Positions 1 to 13,299 of a stretch of DNA of 64,000 nt are shown one piece after another. The position numbers were made by a program, and so were the translations under genes. Below the pieces are notes generated by a model. The model was given only the letters and a program-made list of their open reading frames with translations, did not search any database and was not told the DNA's origin. Source of the DNA: Hermodice carunculata (lineage: Eukaryota > Annelida > Polychaeta > Eunicida > Amphinomidae); NCBI GenBank assembly GCA_964020975.1, contig OZ026626.1:13800249-13864248 (forward strand). Direction: 5' to 3'. Numbering within the stretch: the stretch's first letter is position 1; the number at the start of each line of letters is the position of its first letter.

Positions 1-570
1 GTGCCCAACGCATGCCAAGGAAAGCTGTTGACTCAGTCTTAATTCAAGGGGGAAAGGGTTAACTGAGAGTAACGAAAACTGTTTTAAATCATTCCATGGG
101 TAAGTTACACCTCCTTTATTCATACGGGACCGATGTAATTTCTTCAAAGATATCCCACAAGAGCCACTTATCACTACAGAGCGAAGAATTTCGCATAACT
201 TTGAAAGGTCAAAACGCCCAATAACATGAGCTTGAAATGGGATTTTCCACGGTCTGTTCAGGTCGATCTTTACCCAGAAAAAACTGCCTCAAGAGGCTGT
301 GACGTGCGCTCTATTGAATTTTGAACCCGAAAATTTCCATCTGAAGGGGCCCTGACCTGAAGTTAGGTCAGTTTGAGATCAGACCCAAACAATGTGGTAA
401 ACATTTTCATATAGATTCTGAGTTCAAATAATATCAAGATTGAATAAAATACTGTAAATTACATTGATGTTAGTTCCAATTCAATGATAATTTGAATGTT
501 TAGGAATTAAATTATGATTTAGATATAACAACCACTGGCACAGATAAATATTGATTTAAATCATAAATTG
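1..570. other. Gene-free AT-rich DNA
   Basis: I see no coding frame, RNA gene or mobile-element protein here. The first 70 bases weakly resemble part of the open frame near 28.45 kb (shared blocks GTGCCCA and GGAAAGCTGT, and an AAAG-GTTAA ending), so the window may open inside a truncated dispersed repeat. That similarity was judged by eye and is weak. Confidence 0.5.
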
Positions 571-594
571 TACACTACTACTACTACTACTACA

Positions 595-668
<74 letters not shown>

Positions 669-749
669 CACTACTACCACTACTACTACTACTACTACTA
701 CCACTACTACTACTATTACTACTACCACTTCTACTACTACTACCACTCC
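571..749. repeat. (CTA)n trinucleotide microsatellite
   Basis: About 180 bp of CTA/ACT repeats with scattered ACC variants, running into a short (AAT)n. The long Thr-, Ser- and Val-only frames across it are products of the repeat, not proteins. Confidence 0.97.
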
Positions 750-1847
750 CAATAATAATAATATTCCTAATACTACTCATATTGATAAATCGGTGAGGTC
801 TATTCAGTCAATTTTGTGTTTAAGTTATTGTAAACATTTTGTTGATTTAGTTAACAAAATTTGAATGGAGTACTTTGTTTTAATTTTGTTCAAACTAAAA
901 AGGCATTTGCTGGTAATTCAGATACCATGCTTGTTCGCGTCCAAATATTGGTATATCATGCATGATTAATTATATCTAAATTATATATATTTGTTTGCAA
1001 AATAGCTAGCAATGGTGATGTTCCACTGGGTTCGTTTAAAAAAAAATTCTAATAAAGTAAATTTTATTGCAAGTGAACAAGTTTGGGATAGCTTCCCGAG
1101 CCCAGCACAGCTGGTGAGCCATGGTCAGGCATGGCTAACCACGCTGATTGGGTCAGAGTTCTGAGGTGCCAAGTCAATACATGTTAATAAAAGTCAAAGG
1201 CCACATATGTGGTACAGTGAAATGGTCAAACCTGGTTTATACTGGTCATAAGAACAAAATTCAAAGTTTTACTAAGACCTACTGGCTGTATAAGTCTGGG
1301 CGGCGACATATTCTAGGTAAAAAATACTGCATGCAAGTGTCACGCGAAGTGAGGTGAAAATAATAATAGCATTAAGATTATACCAGGAATTAAAATTTAA
1401 TTTACGACAAATTTATACCTATTGTTTCTGCAGTAAACACAATTTTAATGCCCCAATCAGCCAGTCAACACTGGCAACGCAATATGAGTTTTAAAAAATC
1501 ATTTGCTGTCATTCACTGAACGTTCCTTTTTTAAGTTTTAGCCAGGTATTTTCGAAATATATACCTAAATCATGATTCAAACTCTACAATAATGCGATTC
1601 ATTCAGCAACCTATTTCCATTAATGCAAGTGTACATGTGAACACATGACACGACCAAACGTTTTTATCATTTGATTTCCCCATTGTTCTTCATACAGACG
1701 GTACTCAGTATCCAGTCCATAGATTTGGATTTCACCTTCACGCCTGCTGCACGTATGTGCCATGGACGGTGCCATGTTGTTTTAGCATCCCATGAAATTT
1801 CCACCCTATGATTCACAGCAAAATCCCAAACTTACAAGGTTTTATGG

Positions 1848-1851
<4 letters not shown>
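750..1851. other. Gene-free stretch
   Basis: Unique-looking AT-rich sequence with only short chance frames. A small imperfect inverted repeat (AGCCATG ... CATGGCT) lies near 1,117-1,136. Confidence 0.45.

Positions 1852-1930
<79 letters not shown>
1852..1930. repeat. (CT)n dinucleotide microsatellite
   Basis: About 39 perfect CT units followed directly by a T-run. The Arg-Glu frame on the minus strand is a repeat artefact. Confidence 0.97.
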
Positions 1931-1937
<7 letters not shown>

Positions 1938-3583
1938 AACGTAACTAAACGTAAGTGATTATGCATTAAATCTTTGACAGATTGTCCGATCAAGAAATAG
2001 CCCTGTCTTTTAAAATCCACACGCTGACAATAACCGCATGGCTACCCATCAGCAGGATAAAAATCGATCGACAACATACATTCTGATGAACGCTGCAGAC
2101 ATTTTACCAAGGGTGATATATAAAATATTACATCACTACTATCTAAAGTACTGGATATTGGCTGAATAATACTTTTCAAAATTTAGTTTTCATGTAATGT
2201 ATAGAATTTTTTATTCGTATTTTAACGAATCATGGCCCTCCTTGGCGGAACGTGCAACCGGCAGTATCATGCAGTCGCCAATTTAAACATTGGAAAGAAT
2301 TGTGTACGTATAGTGACCATAAAAATGAGCTTCGCTAACGATTGTTGTGCTGAAAGTGAGGAAAATGTCACCATTTGCAAATAGAAGTCAACGGTGCTCA
2401 CCATCGTCATGAGTGCAGACATCTTGAATGACGTCACTGGTATATTGCATTTGCAAGATGATGAAACAAAGACAATCCCAATGTCACACCATTGCATTCC
2501 GGTGTAACTATTACTCTCGACGAAAGTAGCTTTTTTTCTCTCCCCCCCCCCCCCCCTTGGGAATAATAAGACGATTAAATCATTTGTGCATACATGAATG
2601 ACCACAGTGGTTCCCATAGTGTTCTGCAACGACCCTACGGTTCTGCATGGATTACACAAGATGACACGGAAGTGTCACCGTCGAATCCTGACAGCGCATA
2701 TACGTGGACTACACTATTACTGGAACCTTCCGTTTCACTAGTAGGCTACCGGAATGCATTGATCGATGGTCCACTCAGATTCCCTTAAACCTCGAGATCA
2801 ATCGCAAGTTGAAGAAAGATGAATTCGCACTACTGAGCAGCGTTACATACTTTGACTTTATACCATCAATTCACATCGTGGCTCCTTACTGTTTTCTTTT
2901 CAAGGATTGGTTCTGGCTGGGGATCCGTGTATAACCAGGCCACGTTTTAGCGAACAATGACTGCAGCGTAGTGTGAGAATCAAGTGATCGGTTTTTGTTC
3001 AACTGAAATCTTACCTAAGCACAGAGGCCGACAAATCAGGGCAGTCTCTTGCAAGATGGCGGACTAGCTTCCAGATTATACATGTGCAAGTTTACTGTGT
3101 AGCTAGCTAGTTACTCTCTCCTCAAATAGAGTGCATCATGAGACTGCAACATGTAGTCTTACAATATATCTGAATACCAGATAGAGTTCATGACACAGAT
3201 ACTCTCTCCATTCATTTAAATATCTGAGTCTCACTGGGTTTAACGATTCCCCGTTGATGCATTTGAATGGCTAGAAATTAGTAATCTGCGCAAAGATGTG
3301 GAATGTCTAGGGACAACCATGGAGGTACAAGACGACTGAATGGACGAAAATAGGCGAGTTGCAGATTGCATTAATGAAATCGGTTAATTCATTACAAAAT
3401 GTGTCATAAACATACCCGTTACAAAAGTTTAAGTAGTCTTCTACAGCATGTATACATTATAATGTCTGTGTGTGTCCAAAAGGCATCAGTTAGTCAATCA
3501 CCAGTTTGACTATTTACGTTTCTTTTTCAATTTAGTGTCGCATTAACTCGCTTAATTAACATCATGACCGTTCCAAATATCGA

Positions 3584-3587
<4 letters not shown>
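1931..3587. other. Gene-free stretch with a C15 run
   Basis: No supported gene. A C15 homopolymer lies at 2,542-2,556; similar G/C runs recur elsewhere in the window. Short frames around 2.27-2.93 kb show no domain I recognise. Confidence 0.45.

Positions 3588-3649
<62 letters not shown>
3588..3649. repeat. (AT)n microsatellite
   Basis: About 30 AT units without interruption. Confidence 0.96.
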
Positions 3650-3653
<4 letters not shown>

Positions 3654-3769
3654 ACACATACAAAATTTGACTACTAAGTCAATCAACATGCTAAGTTCGG
3701 TACCTTTCTGAACAATAGTGTCGGAACAATAGTGTCGAAGAAAAACGCATAAGAAAATTGATACATAGT

Positions 3770-3866
3770 AATGAATGAATGAATAAATAAATGAATAAAT
3801 AAATGAACAAACTAACAAATAAATAAATAAATAAATAGATAAATAAATAAATAAATAGATAAATAA

Positions 3867-3950
<84 letters not shown>

Positions 3951-3955
3951 ATGAA
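3770..3955. repeat. (AAAT)n / (GAAT)n tetranucleotide microsatellite
   Basis: The left edge has GAAT-type units that grade into long perfect AAAT units. The Leu-Phe-Ile-Tyr frame on the minus strand comes from the repeat. Confidence 0.96.
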
Positions 3956-5489
3956 GAAAGAAAAAAGGTGTGTTCATACACAGACTTTATAATAGCATAA
4001 ACGGTCGTGCATTGTCTACAAAATGTTTAATATTTAAAGTAAAGTCTATATATTACCAGCTGCATATATCGTAGAATAAAATTCAAGCGAGCTCAACCTT
4101 ATACTGAAACGGAATAAGGAAAAAAAATTTTTGTCAAATATCTCCGTATGTCGTCAGACACGCCATCTCAACAGCCACAACAATCAGAATAACTAGACCA
4201 AAGCCCTTTTGGCACACCTAGCATCGTATGATATCAAGACAAAATAAAATTCTTGCCATCCTCACGGATCTCCATCGAGACCATATAATATTTCAAACAC
4301 TCACAAAGCAGCATTCAAATCTTTCACACTTCACAGAGAAATGCACCAAATGCTCGTTTTGCTAATAAGACACATATCATATTTTTATATCAGCCTGCAA
4401 TCAGAAATATATTTCAATAATCATTAAAATTGACCATTTTAAATAATACCATGTAGTACAATTTGCTCAAAATGCCCACCATCACAGTTGTTTCTTTTTG
4501 TCAAAAACTACTTCCTAGTTGATTTAATGTAGTGATGTATATACACGGTATGTCAAATTTCACTAGTCTATCAGTGCTGCAGTGTGCTCACCTCATAACA
4601 TCCACAATTTCCTATTATTGTATGGAAGCGTAAAAGAGCGTCATTATATGTTTCATAGTTGGTGGTTAAAGACACTGGATATTTTAAGTCATAATACTGA
4701 GAAATTAAGTTTATTTATCGACACAAGTTATATTTTAACGTGAACTGTGATCGTTAACTAATGACCCACATGCAGTGAACAGCACACAGGTCCATCGTTC
4801 GTCAGTATGTATTATGACAACGCATGCTGAAATCATGTCTAAAGGCATGAAATAGAGTGAAGCGAAAGTGTCTTTTTGTAAAATGGATAGTTTAGGCGCA
4901 AAATAATGCAACTTTAACTGGAAAGATCTGAAGTCAAATCTTGTTCACATTTGCCTGGGTATAGCTGGAGCAAAACTGGATGCATATCTCATATTGGTAG
5001 TCACCCCTGTGATTACTAACTGTTTTATATACTTTAGATCATCCGTTTGACAGCTAAATTAGGTTGGGGAATCTGCTAACGGACCCAGCAAAATTATGAA
5101 AAAATTGTAGGATGACTTATCGGAGAAATCATTTGGAAGAGAGTTTAAATTAATGTTAACTTTTGCCCATTTCTTATCAAACAATAAGTAATATGCAGGT
5201 AAATAATTTTTCGTTTGTTCATATAAAGCTAACCTACTTACTTAGGTTAACTGTACAGAGATCAAATTGCAGCCGAAAGGACATCACTGAAAATCAAATA
5301 GTGAAAAGTTAAATGCCATTGGCTTTAGGAACTTTTTATCAGCGCATGGACCACTCTCAATATGTGAAAAGGGCAGAGCGACATGTTTCAAAGTTGCAGT
5401 GTTTGAGAAAAGTCCGGAAGTTAATAAGTATCATTCAAGATCAAACAAATGACCCGACATAATTATTATTACTTCAACAGCTATATAAT
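3956..5489. other. Gene-free stretch
   Basis: AT-rich, with stops in all frames. I see no element protein, RNA gene or strong repeat. Confidence 0.45.
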
Positions 5490-7080
<1,591 letters not shown>

Positions 7081-7179
7081 ACAAAAAGTACAAGGTGGTT
7101 ACTGTTAGTCCACTGTCATGTTGTTATGCAACTACTTTGCCCGCATGATGAAATTAGCTTGCACTGTCAGAACATGTCT

Positions 7180-7750
7180 CTTAGCCAACTTACTATCAGC
7201 AGCACGTCTGATGGTGCTTCGACTTCGGCCACCTGCGTACACTGCAGGTGGCAAATGTCCATCTGATTTCATAGACACAACAGGCTGCTTTATACATTAG
7301 TGGCCTTGGTGGTTTTTTGTATAGTGAGTTTATAATATTCCAGATTCATAAATATCACAAAAAGGATGTAGGCTTACTTTCATCTTTTGTTATAAACTCA
7401 CCGGACTGACAAGTCAGGAGAACCAAAACAGTCTTACCAGGTCTCTTTTTAATTAGAAGTAATAAAGTTTGGGTTTTGAGTAGTTAGGCCTGTGCATTTT
7501 GGAAACACTATAGTCTGTAATTAATGAAGAATATTTCAGAGCTTGGGAGGACCGGTTTAAAACCACTTCTGGCCGTTTATGGTCCCTGCCTGTCTCACGT
7601 CAGGAGTGAAATTTGTTTCTTCACATTGGTATTGGAAGATGAATGTTGATGCTTTTGTAACTCTGGAATCTCTTTGCTGTCATTGTTGGGTTCGGAATCT
7701 GTGAATATGGGTCATGTTTTTCTGTACTATGTCATTGTTGCTAGGGAATA
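7180..7750 (+). repeat. Dispersed repeat, copy 1 (also at 21.19-21.51 kb)
   Basis: Positions 7,426-7,745 align by eye with 21,190-21,510. Shared blocks include ACCAGGTCTCTTTTT, TTTTGGAAACACTATAGTCTG, GGTTTAAAACCAC and AGGAGTGAAATTTG. In the second copy this sequence directly follows the HAFTGCD segment of a decayed nuclease-like gene. Here, 7,250-7,310 has a rough counterpart of that segment (an ACAGGCTGC core followed by CCTTGGTGG). Copy 1 is therefore probably a second fragment of the same gene family rather than an independent repeat. Divergence is high, so both copies are old. Confidence 0.6.
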
Positions 7751-8189
7751 TTAAGCTGGACACATGTTTTTCTTGATTCTTAAGATGTCAGTATGGCAGC
7801 CCACTGTGCTGTTAAGAACTCATATATTGCCTATGGGTGACCCACTAGCAGAAAGTACAGGACAGCTTGGCTCTAGTTAGCTTGATTTGAAATGCTACAA
7901 GTTAATACCCTTCACCAGATACACCACAATCCATACCAGACGCAGCTGGAATTATATTTGTCTGTGCAATAGGTTAGAAGATATTCAAGATTCAAAGTTT
8001 CAGTTTTCAATGAGAACAACTACTATTAAATTATATCTTACCTTCTGGGCATACTTACCGATTTGCTTCCGTTGTTTATTTCACAATTATTAATTCAGCT
8101 GTGTGACAAGGCAGCTAAGCTTGTGTTATGAATGGACATTCTCGTCCGTTGGTCGTTCACATTCAATAATTCATATTTTCTACTTCTCT
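7751..8189. other. Gene-free stretch
   Basis: No coding signal or repeat structure recognised. Confidence 0.4.
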
Positions 8190-9640
8190 CTTAAAGCAAC
8201 TCTTCAGCTTTACTTCAAACTTGATGGAAATGTATCTTGGGTGGCTCTCGACAAATTATCCTTAAGTGGTCACACTCCGGTGATTCTTAAAAATGTTTTT
8301 CGTTAAAATTTGGTTGGGTTCAATTTTTAACGAATTTGTGATTAAAAAAATTATCACTGATTGTGTATTCAATCTATTTTCCCCTCTGCACAAAAACTGT
8401 CAATAAGATCGCGCTGAAACTTGGTGACAATGTTGCTTGAGGGAGGGTTAAGCAACTTTCACCGCATGGTTTTACTTAGGTAAGGATTTTGGGAGTTTTT
8501 CAGTTCGGGTATGTGTCGTTTAATGCATGCGGTCGTGTTGATCACTATGAATTTTATTGGGGTATGCAATGGAAATTCACATTTGTTTTCTCCAAGCCAT
8601 AACCGAGATTCGTTTTAAACTTGGTGGGGCTATACCTTAGGTCGTTCTCTACCAAGCTTGTTGAAATGGTCATGCACTAGTGTCTTTTGAATTTTTTCTT
8701 GATTGTTTTGTTAATTTTTTTTTTTTTTTTTTTTTTGACAAATAAAAAAAGTCTCCTAATATGCTCACTTAAGTGCTTTACAATTGCACAGGGACACTTC
8801 TGTGGACATGCAGACCTTTATTCAAGACGTGGCGCTGTGAACTTTTTCAATTATTCTCAAAAGCTACGGCCCCTCCCCTCTCTAAAATCGTCCCCGAGAT
8901 TGTGCTGGAACGTGGTGGTCCGGAAATGTAACTTAAGGAAGGGTTAAACAAATATATTTACTGGTTGGTGATACATTGGAGTAATCATTTTGTAACGATT
9001 TTATACAGTTCGGGTACGTGGCAGTTAATGCTTGTATTCGTATTCATTCATTTATAATTCATTTGGGACTACAATGGAAATCCGCATTTATTTCTTCCTA
9101 AACCGCCAACGAGATTTACTTCAAACTTGATGGGGCTGCACCTTAGGACGCATTCTACCAATCTTGTTGAAATAGTCACACACCAGTGACTTTTAACGAC
9201 TTTTTTGTCCATTTTTTGACCAAATCGTAAAAAATGGTCTGGAAAACTGCTCACACAACAAGTTTGAAATTGTATAGGCAAACTTCTGCAGACCCCCAGA
9301 CCTTACCTTGTTAAAGAAGTGGCGCTGTGATACTTTTCTTTTTTAAATTGTATTTTAGGAAAGGCCGTGTGTTCTTTCTGTTAACAACTGCTTTAAACAT
9401 GTGACTCAAATTGCTGTTGCATTTGGTAGTGATACTTTGGATTGCTGAACTTGAACTTAAGTGTTCAATTCTGGTACTTTTTTATTAATACGTGTATTTT
9501 GTTGATAAGAATGTAAGTCAATTGGAGATTGTTCCAATCTCATTTCCAATCAAGGTGGGCCTACTTCACGTTGCTTTTTATTTCACAGCTAAGCTAAGCA
9601 TGGGCTCATCAGAGCCCTCTTGTTACAGATAAAGGTGCCA
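8190..9640 (+). repeat. Degenerate tandem array of a ~500-bp unit
   Basis: Landmarks recur about 504 bp apart. One is TTCGGGTA followed by GTTAATGC or TTTAATGC, near 8,505 and 9,009. Another is AAACTTGATGGGGCTGCACC or AAACTTGGTGGGGCTATACC, near 8,612 and 9,120. A third is GTGGCGCTGTGA, near 8,829 and 9,320. A partial unit precedes (8,190-8,390) and another follows (9,360-9,640). The units carry poly-T interruptions and have diverged by perhaps 25-30%, so the array is old. No protein is encoded. The unit family is unknown to me. Confidence 0.75.
9602..9617. other. Perfect 6-bp hairpin at the end of the tandem array
   Basis: GGGCTC-ATCA-GAGCCC forms a perfect stem with a 4-base loop and is followed by TCTTGTT. 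It sits exactly where similarity to the 500-bp unit ends, so it may mark an element terminus. The expected CTRR end of a Helitron is not seen. Confidence 0.5.
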
Positions 9641-9920
9641 ATCCAACTTTATTTTTCATGTTAGTGTTCTAGGCGTGTGCAATGAAATGAAAATAAAGGT
9701 TGTGAAATTTCAATGCATGCTAATTAGGTATACTTCCAAAACTCTAAATGTTGAATATCTTTAAATGCACTGTAGATAAAGGTGTCAACAGAGACAGCAA
9801 TTGATTTGTCTGTAGTATAGGTGTGTGCAATGAAATTAAAATGAAAGTTGTAAATTGTGAAGTTGTTTGAATTGGGCACACTTTGAAGATTTTAATATTT
9901 ATCACTTTTAACCTGTCAAA
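9628..9920 (+). repeat. Direct duplication with 146-bp period
   Basis: GATAAAGGTG followed by GTGTGCAATGAAAT and AAAGTTGT-type blocks occurs at 9,628-9,773 and again at 9,774-9,920. The two copies are diverged. Confidence 0.65.
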
Positions 9921-12850
9921 ATGGTCGGGCAATTTCAATTCAATTGATGAGTGTCAAGATAAGTTTGATTGTCAATGATCATGGTCAAGATACGTTTGAT
10001 TTTCTTTAAACAAAATTTGAAATATTTAAAATTTTGTTCATTTTCAAGGCATACAGCCAGATTTGCTCTAAAGCAAACCTCATCTTTCCCTAGTGTAAGG
10101 TTACTCTTTATTCTGATGGTGATGCACAACTCTAGCCTGCGAAATCCCTCATGGACACTGCACTTATACACTCATTGTATATACGTATACTTTTCTTATG
10201 GATCTGAGTGCTCATATTTAGCAAATTTTACATTTTAATTCCTCATATTAGGAGCTAAATTTAGTATCAAGTACCAAGATGCCGATCAGTATAAAGTCAG
10301 TGGCCGTTGCCTTTCCTGGCACGTTTTGCTCCAGCTGCCCTAAATAATCAGTGCGACAGCTGAAACATGACAGCACAGGGCATTTCGGTAACACTATACT
10401 ATGTGGTACCATTTTGTAAGGAGAAACCTTTGTTAGAATAATAGTAGGTCGTGGCTCATTTTTCCAATGAGAGTCTTCACAGGTTACCTGGAATATGAGG
10501 TCTAAGCAGATCCACAAAGATAACATATTTTTCTACTGCATATTAAATAACAAGGCTATAAGGCCGTATCTATCGTATCTGTATATGCCTTTAGTGCTTG
10601 GCCGTAAGAAATATCTATCCATTTATCTAAATAAATTTTCCTGCCCTTTAAAGGCAGTTAAAAGTCAACGTATCACTTCAGTGCAAAACCAATTGGCCTG
10701 TAGCATATATTAGTTTCAAATGTAATAACGCATTCTCATATATAATTTGTCATCGAAATTTAAGGTTTTTGGCATATATATATGCGATTTCTACTGATAA
10801 CAAATTCACGCTGTATGTACAAAAAAGTTCAATCTTTTCCCAAAGTAATTTTGTTCATGCAAGGTGTAGCAAGTTATGTGACCTTACACACCAGAAACAG
10901 CGTCTGGTTTCGTTGTACACATTTCCATTTTGAAATTTAGTATGTATACTGGTATCAAAGACATATATTTCTATATTTGATACAATACCATTTTTTACAG
11001 ATATGTAAAATTTAATGCGTAATTATGGCAATGGGATTATTTGCCAAGTTCATTAAATTCAACAAATTGAAATAATATGCAAAGATTTTTTCACTGCACA
11101 CCGTATGCAACAAAATGTTTGCACAAAATTCTGCCGACAAAGTGTGACGTTCTCAGTAATCATTGCGTCAGTGAAAAAGTAAATTTGTATTGAGAATTGC
11201 GACTCATTTTAACAAGCAATTTTACCTTTCATTTCAAATTTCATGGGTCTTCATTTTTGGGGTCGTCAGAAATGTTGTTGGCCAAAGGATTTTTGTCTTT
11301 GCAGAAGCTTATTATCAAGACCATGACAAAATAGTATTTGCATTGTCATACAATATGACCGATTTAAATTTTCGTAAAAGAAAAATGTGTGCAAAAACTA
11401 CTACAAAAATAAGCGCAGTCACTACAGGATTTGTCTGCCAGACTACACACATAATTTGCTTCTAGTAGACCATTCCCAAAATGGCATCATCGTAAATGGA
11501 ATTGTATATCACACTCTTCTGTGGTGATTTGAGGGACCATCTTATCAATATAAATAAACAGCATGGACTGTATAATGTCGAACAGATATAGTTACTAGAA
11601 AATTGCAATTTTACTGGCTGTTCATATGCAAAACTACAATTGCTGCTAAGTTAGTGTCATTACCATGTGTGCTCCCAAGATTTTATTTTTTACAGTTAAA
11701 TAAGTCTATTCTTCTTTTGTCAACTCCAGTGCAGAGCTCTATGATGGCAGCCACCTTTCATCCGGCATGGTGATATATAGTACCAATCACTATGAAATAT
11801 TTTGCCACCTTACTACATGTTCCACGTATATCTGACAGTCATCAAGCTGGGAGTTAAATTGTTGACAAATTTGTCTCCATTGAATTTGGCGTAACCATTC
11901 ATTCGCTGTGGGCCATTTTTTTGAGGATCATATGTTTGGTGCGATGGCTGAGGCTGCTGCAGCACTCCCTGACATAATTAGATGACAGCCACTGGGGCAG
12001 GACAATGTATGCCCCAGCGTTCTGCCTCCTCATCCTCCTGCAATGGATTTTGCATACGTGTGTCTGATCAACGAACCATCACTCACAGCCATACTACTGT
12101 AACAAAATGAGTGAAGCTGATCAATGGGAGAGTTACTGAGACATGCCAGAGTCGGATTAGAATGAAGAGTGGTGTAGAAGTCTGCATAGATCTGGAGATG
12201 GCTAGGAAAAAGCTGTAAGGCTGCCGACCAACACCAGAGGCTAACTGCTAATGAAAAAAGGAGAGCCTTGTGCAGATGGCCAGGATGGACCATAGAACAT
12301 ATTAAAGTTAATGAAGGAATGCCCAAATTACTGTCAGCTCCTGGAGAGTCAGAGAGTACTGAAACCGATGCAGTCAGCAGTGACTAGATTTACGTGCAAG
12401 TATAGGACCTACATGTTATTTACAGGCAAATAAAATTACACATCCAAACAAATTGGATTTGTATGGATGTTACATGTTTCATACTGTTAACTAATATGTA
12501 TGATATTGCCCCTTTAATTGACACATTATATTACTATATATACTGTATACGGTTATGCTTTTCTCCAGAACAATCTAGTTACCTCAGGCATATCCTATTA
12601 TGATGAGCATTTGTCTGTGACTTCCTCTAATCGTACTAATGAAGGCAAGCTTATGCAAATAGTCATTTGTTTTAGGTATGCTGCTGCTTTGTGCCAGAAG
12701 AGGAGTGCATCTTGGCCAGGATTTACAAAGTTATATCTCCGGTAACCTAAGAAATAAATGTGAGGGTGCAGATCCAAAACTTCAGAGCAGATGATTACCG
12801 ATTGTCTGTTTCAAAGTTTGACCAGAAAGATATAAACTCTGCTTGTAATA
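9921..12850. other. Gene-free stretch
   Basis: No supported gene over about 2.9 kb. A 98-codon minus-strand frame at 12,030-12,326 lies in slightly GC-richer DNA and could be a relic of something, but I recognise no motif in it. Confidence 0.4.
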
Positions 12851-12851
12851 T

Positions 12852-12951
12852 GCACACACACACAAACATACATACATACATACATACATACATACATACA
12901 TACATACATACATACATGCATACACATATATATATGTATATTTACATGTTC

Positions 12952-13007
<56 letters not shown>

Positions 13008-13028
13008 TTTTATATATATATATATATA
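12852..13028. repeat. Compound (CA)n-(CATA)n-(TA)n microsatellite
   Basis: A short (CA)n leads into about 14 CATA units, then an irregular AT segment, then (TA)n. It lies close to the 3' side of the minus-strand Gypsy fossil. Confidence 0.95.
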
Positions 13029-13299
13029 GTGTGTGTGGTGTCTAAATCCAAAAGTGCATGCCTCATTCTCCTAGGCCACAGAGGCACAAACTGATCTTTG
13101 CTGGGCTTCAGTGTGTCATGATGGCCCAGGCACTTTTTCTTTTTCCCTTTAACTTTAAATAAAACAGGTGGCAGCACTTCTGTTATGAGGAAAGGATCGC
13201 TTCAAACTTTATTCACCTTCTATGGCTAACTTACTTTACAAGCTGCTTTCCAATTGATACACAAGGACCTAAACCTTTTTAAATTTATTCTTTTGTAAT

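Noticed and set aside
556-864. Ser-, Val- and Thr-homopolymer frames over (CTA)n
   Set aside because: They exist only because the microsatellite lacks stops; there is no surrounding gene structure.
9602-9617. Helitron 3' end
   Set aside because: The hairpin is suggestive, but no CTRR terminus or AT target junction was found, so it is kept only as an unexplained hairpin.
12030-12326. 98-codon minus-strand frame as a transposase relic
   Set aside because: I could not recognise any catalytic or DNA-binding motif in this or neighbouring frames.
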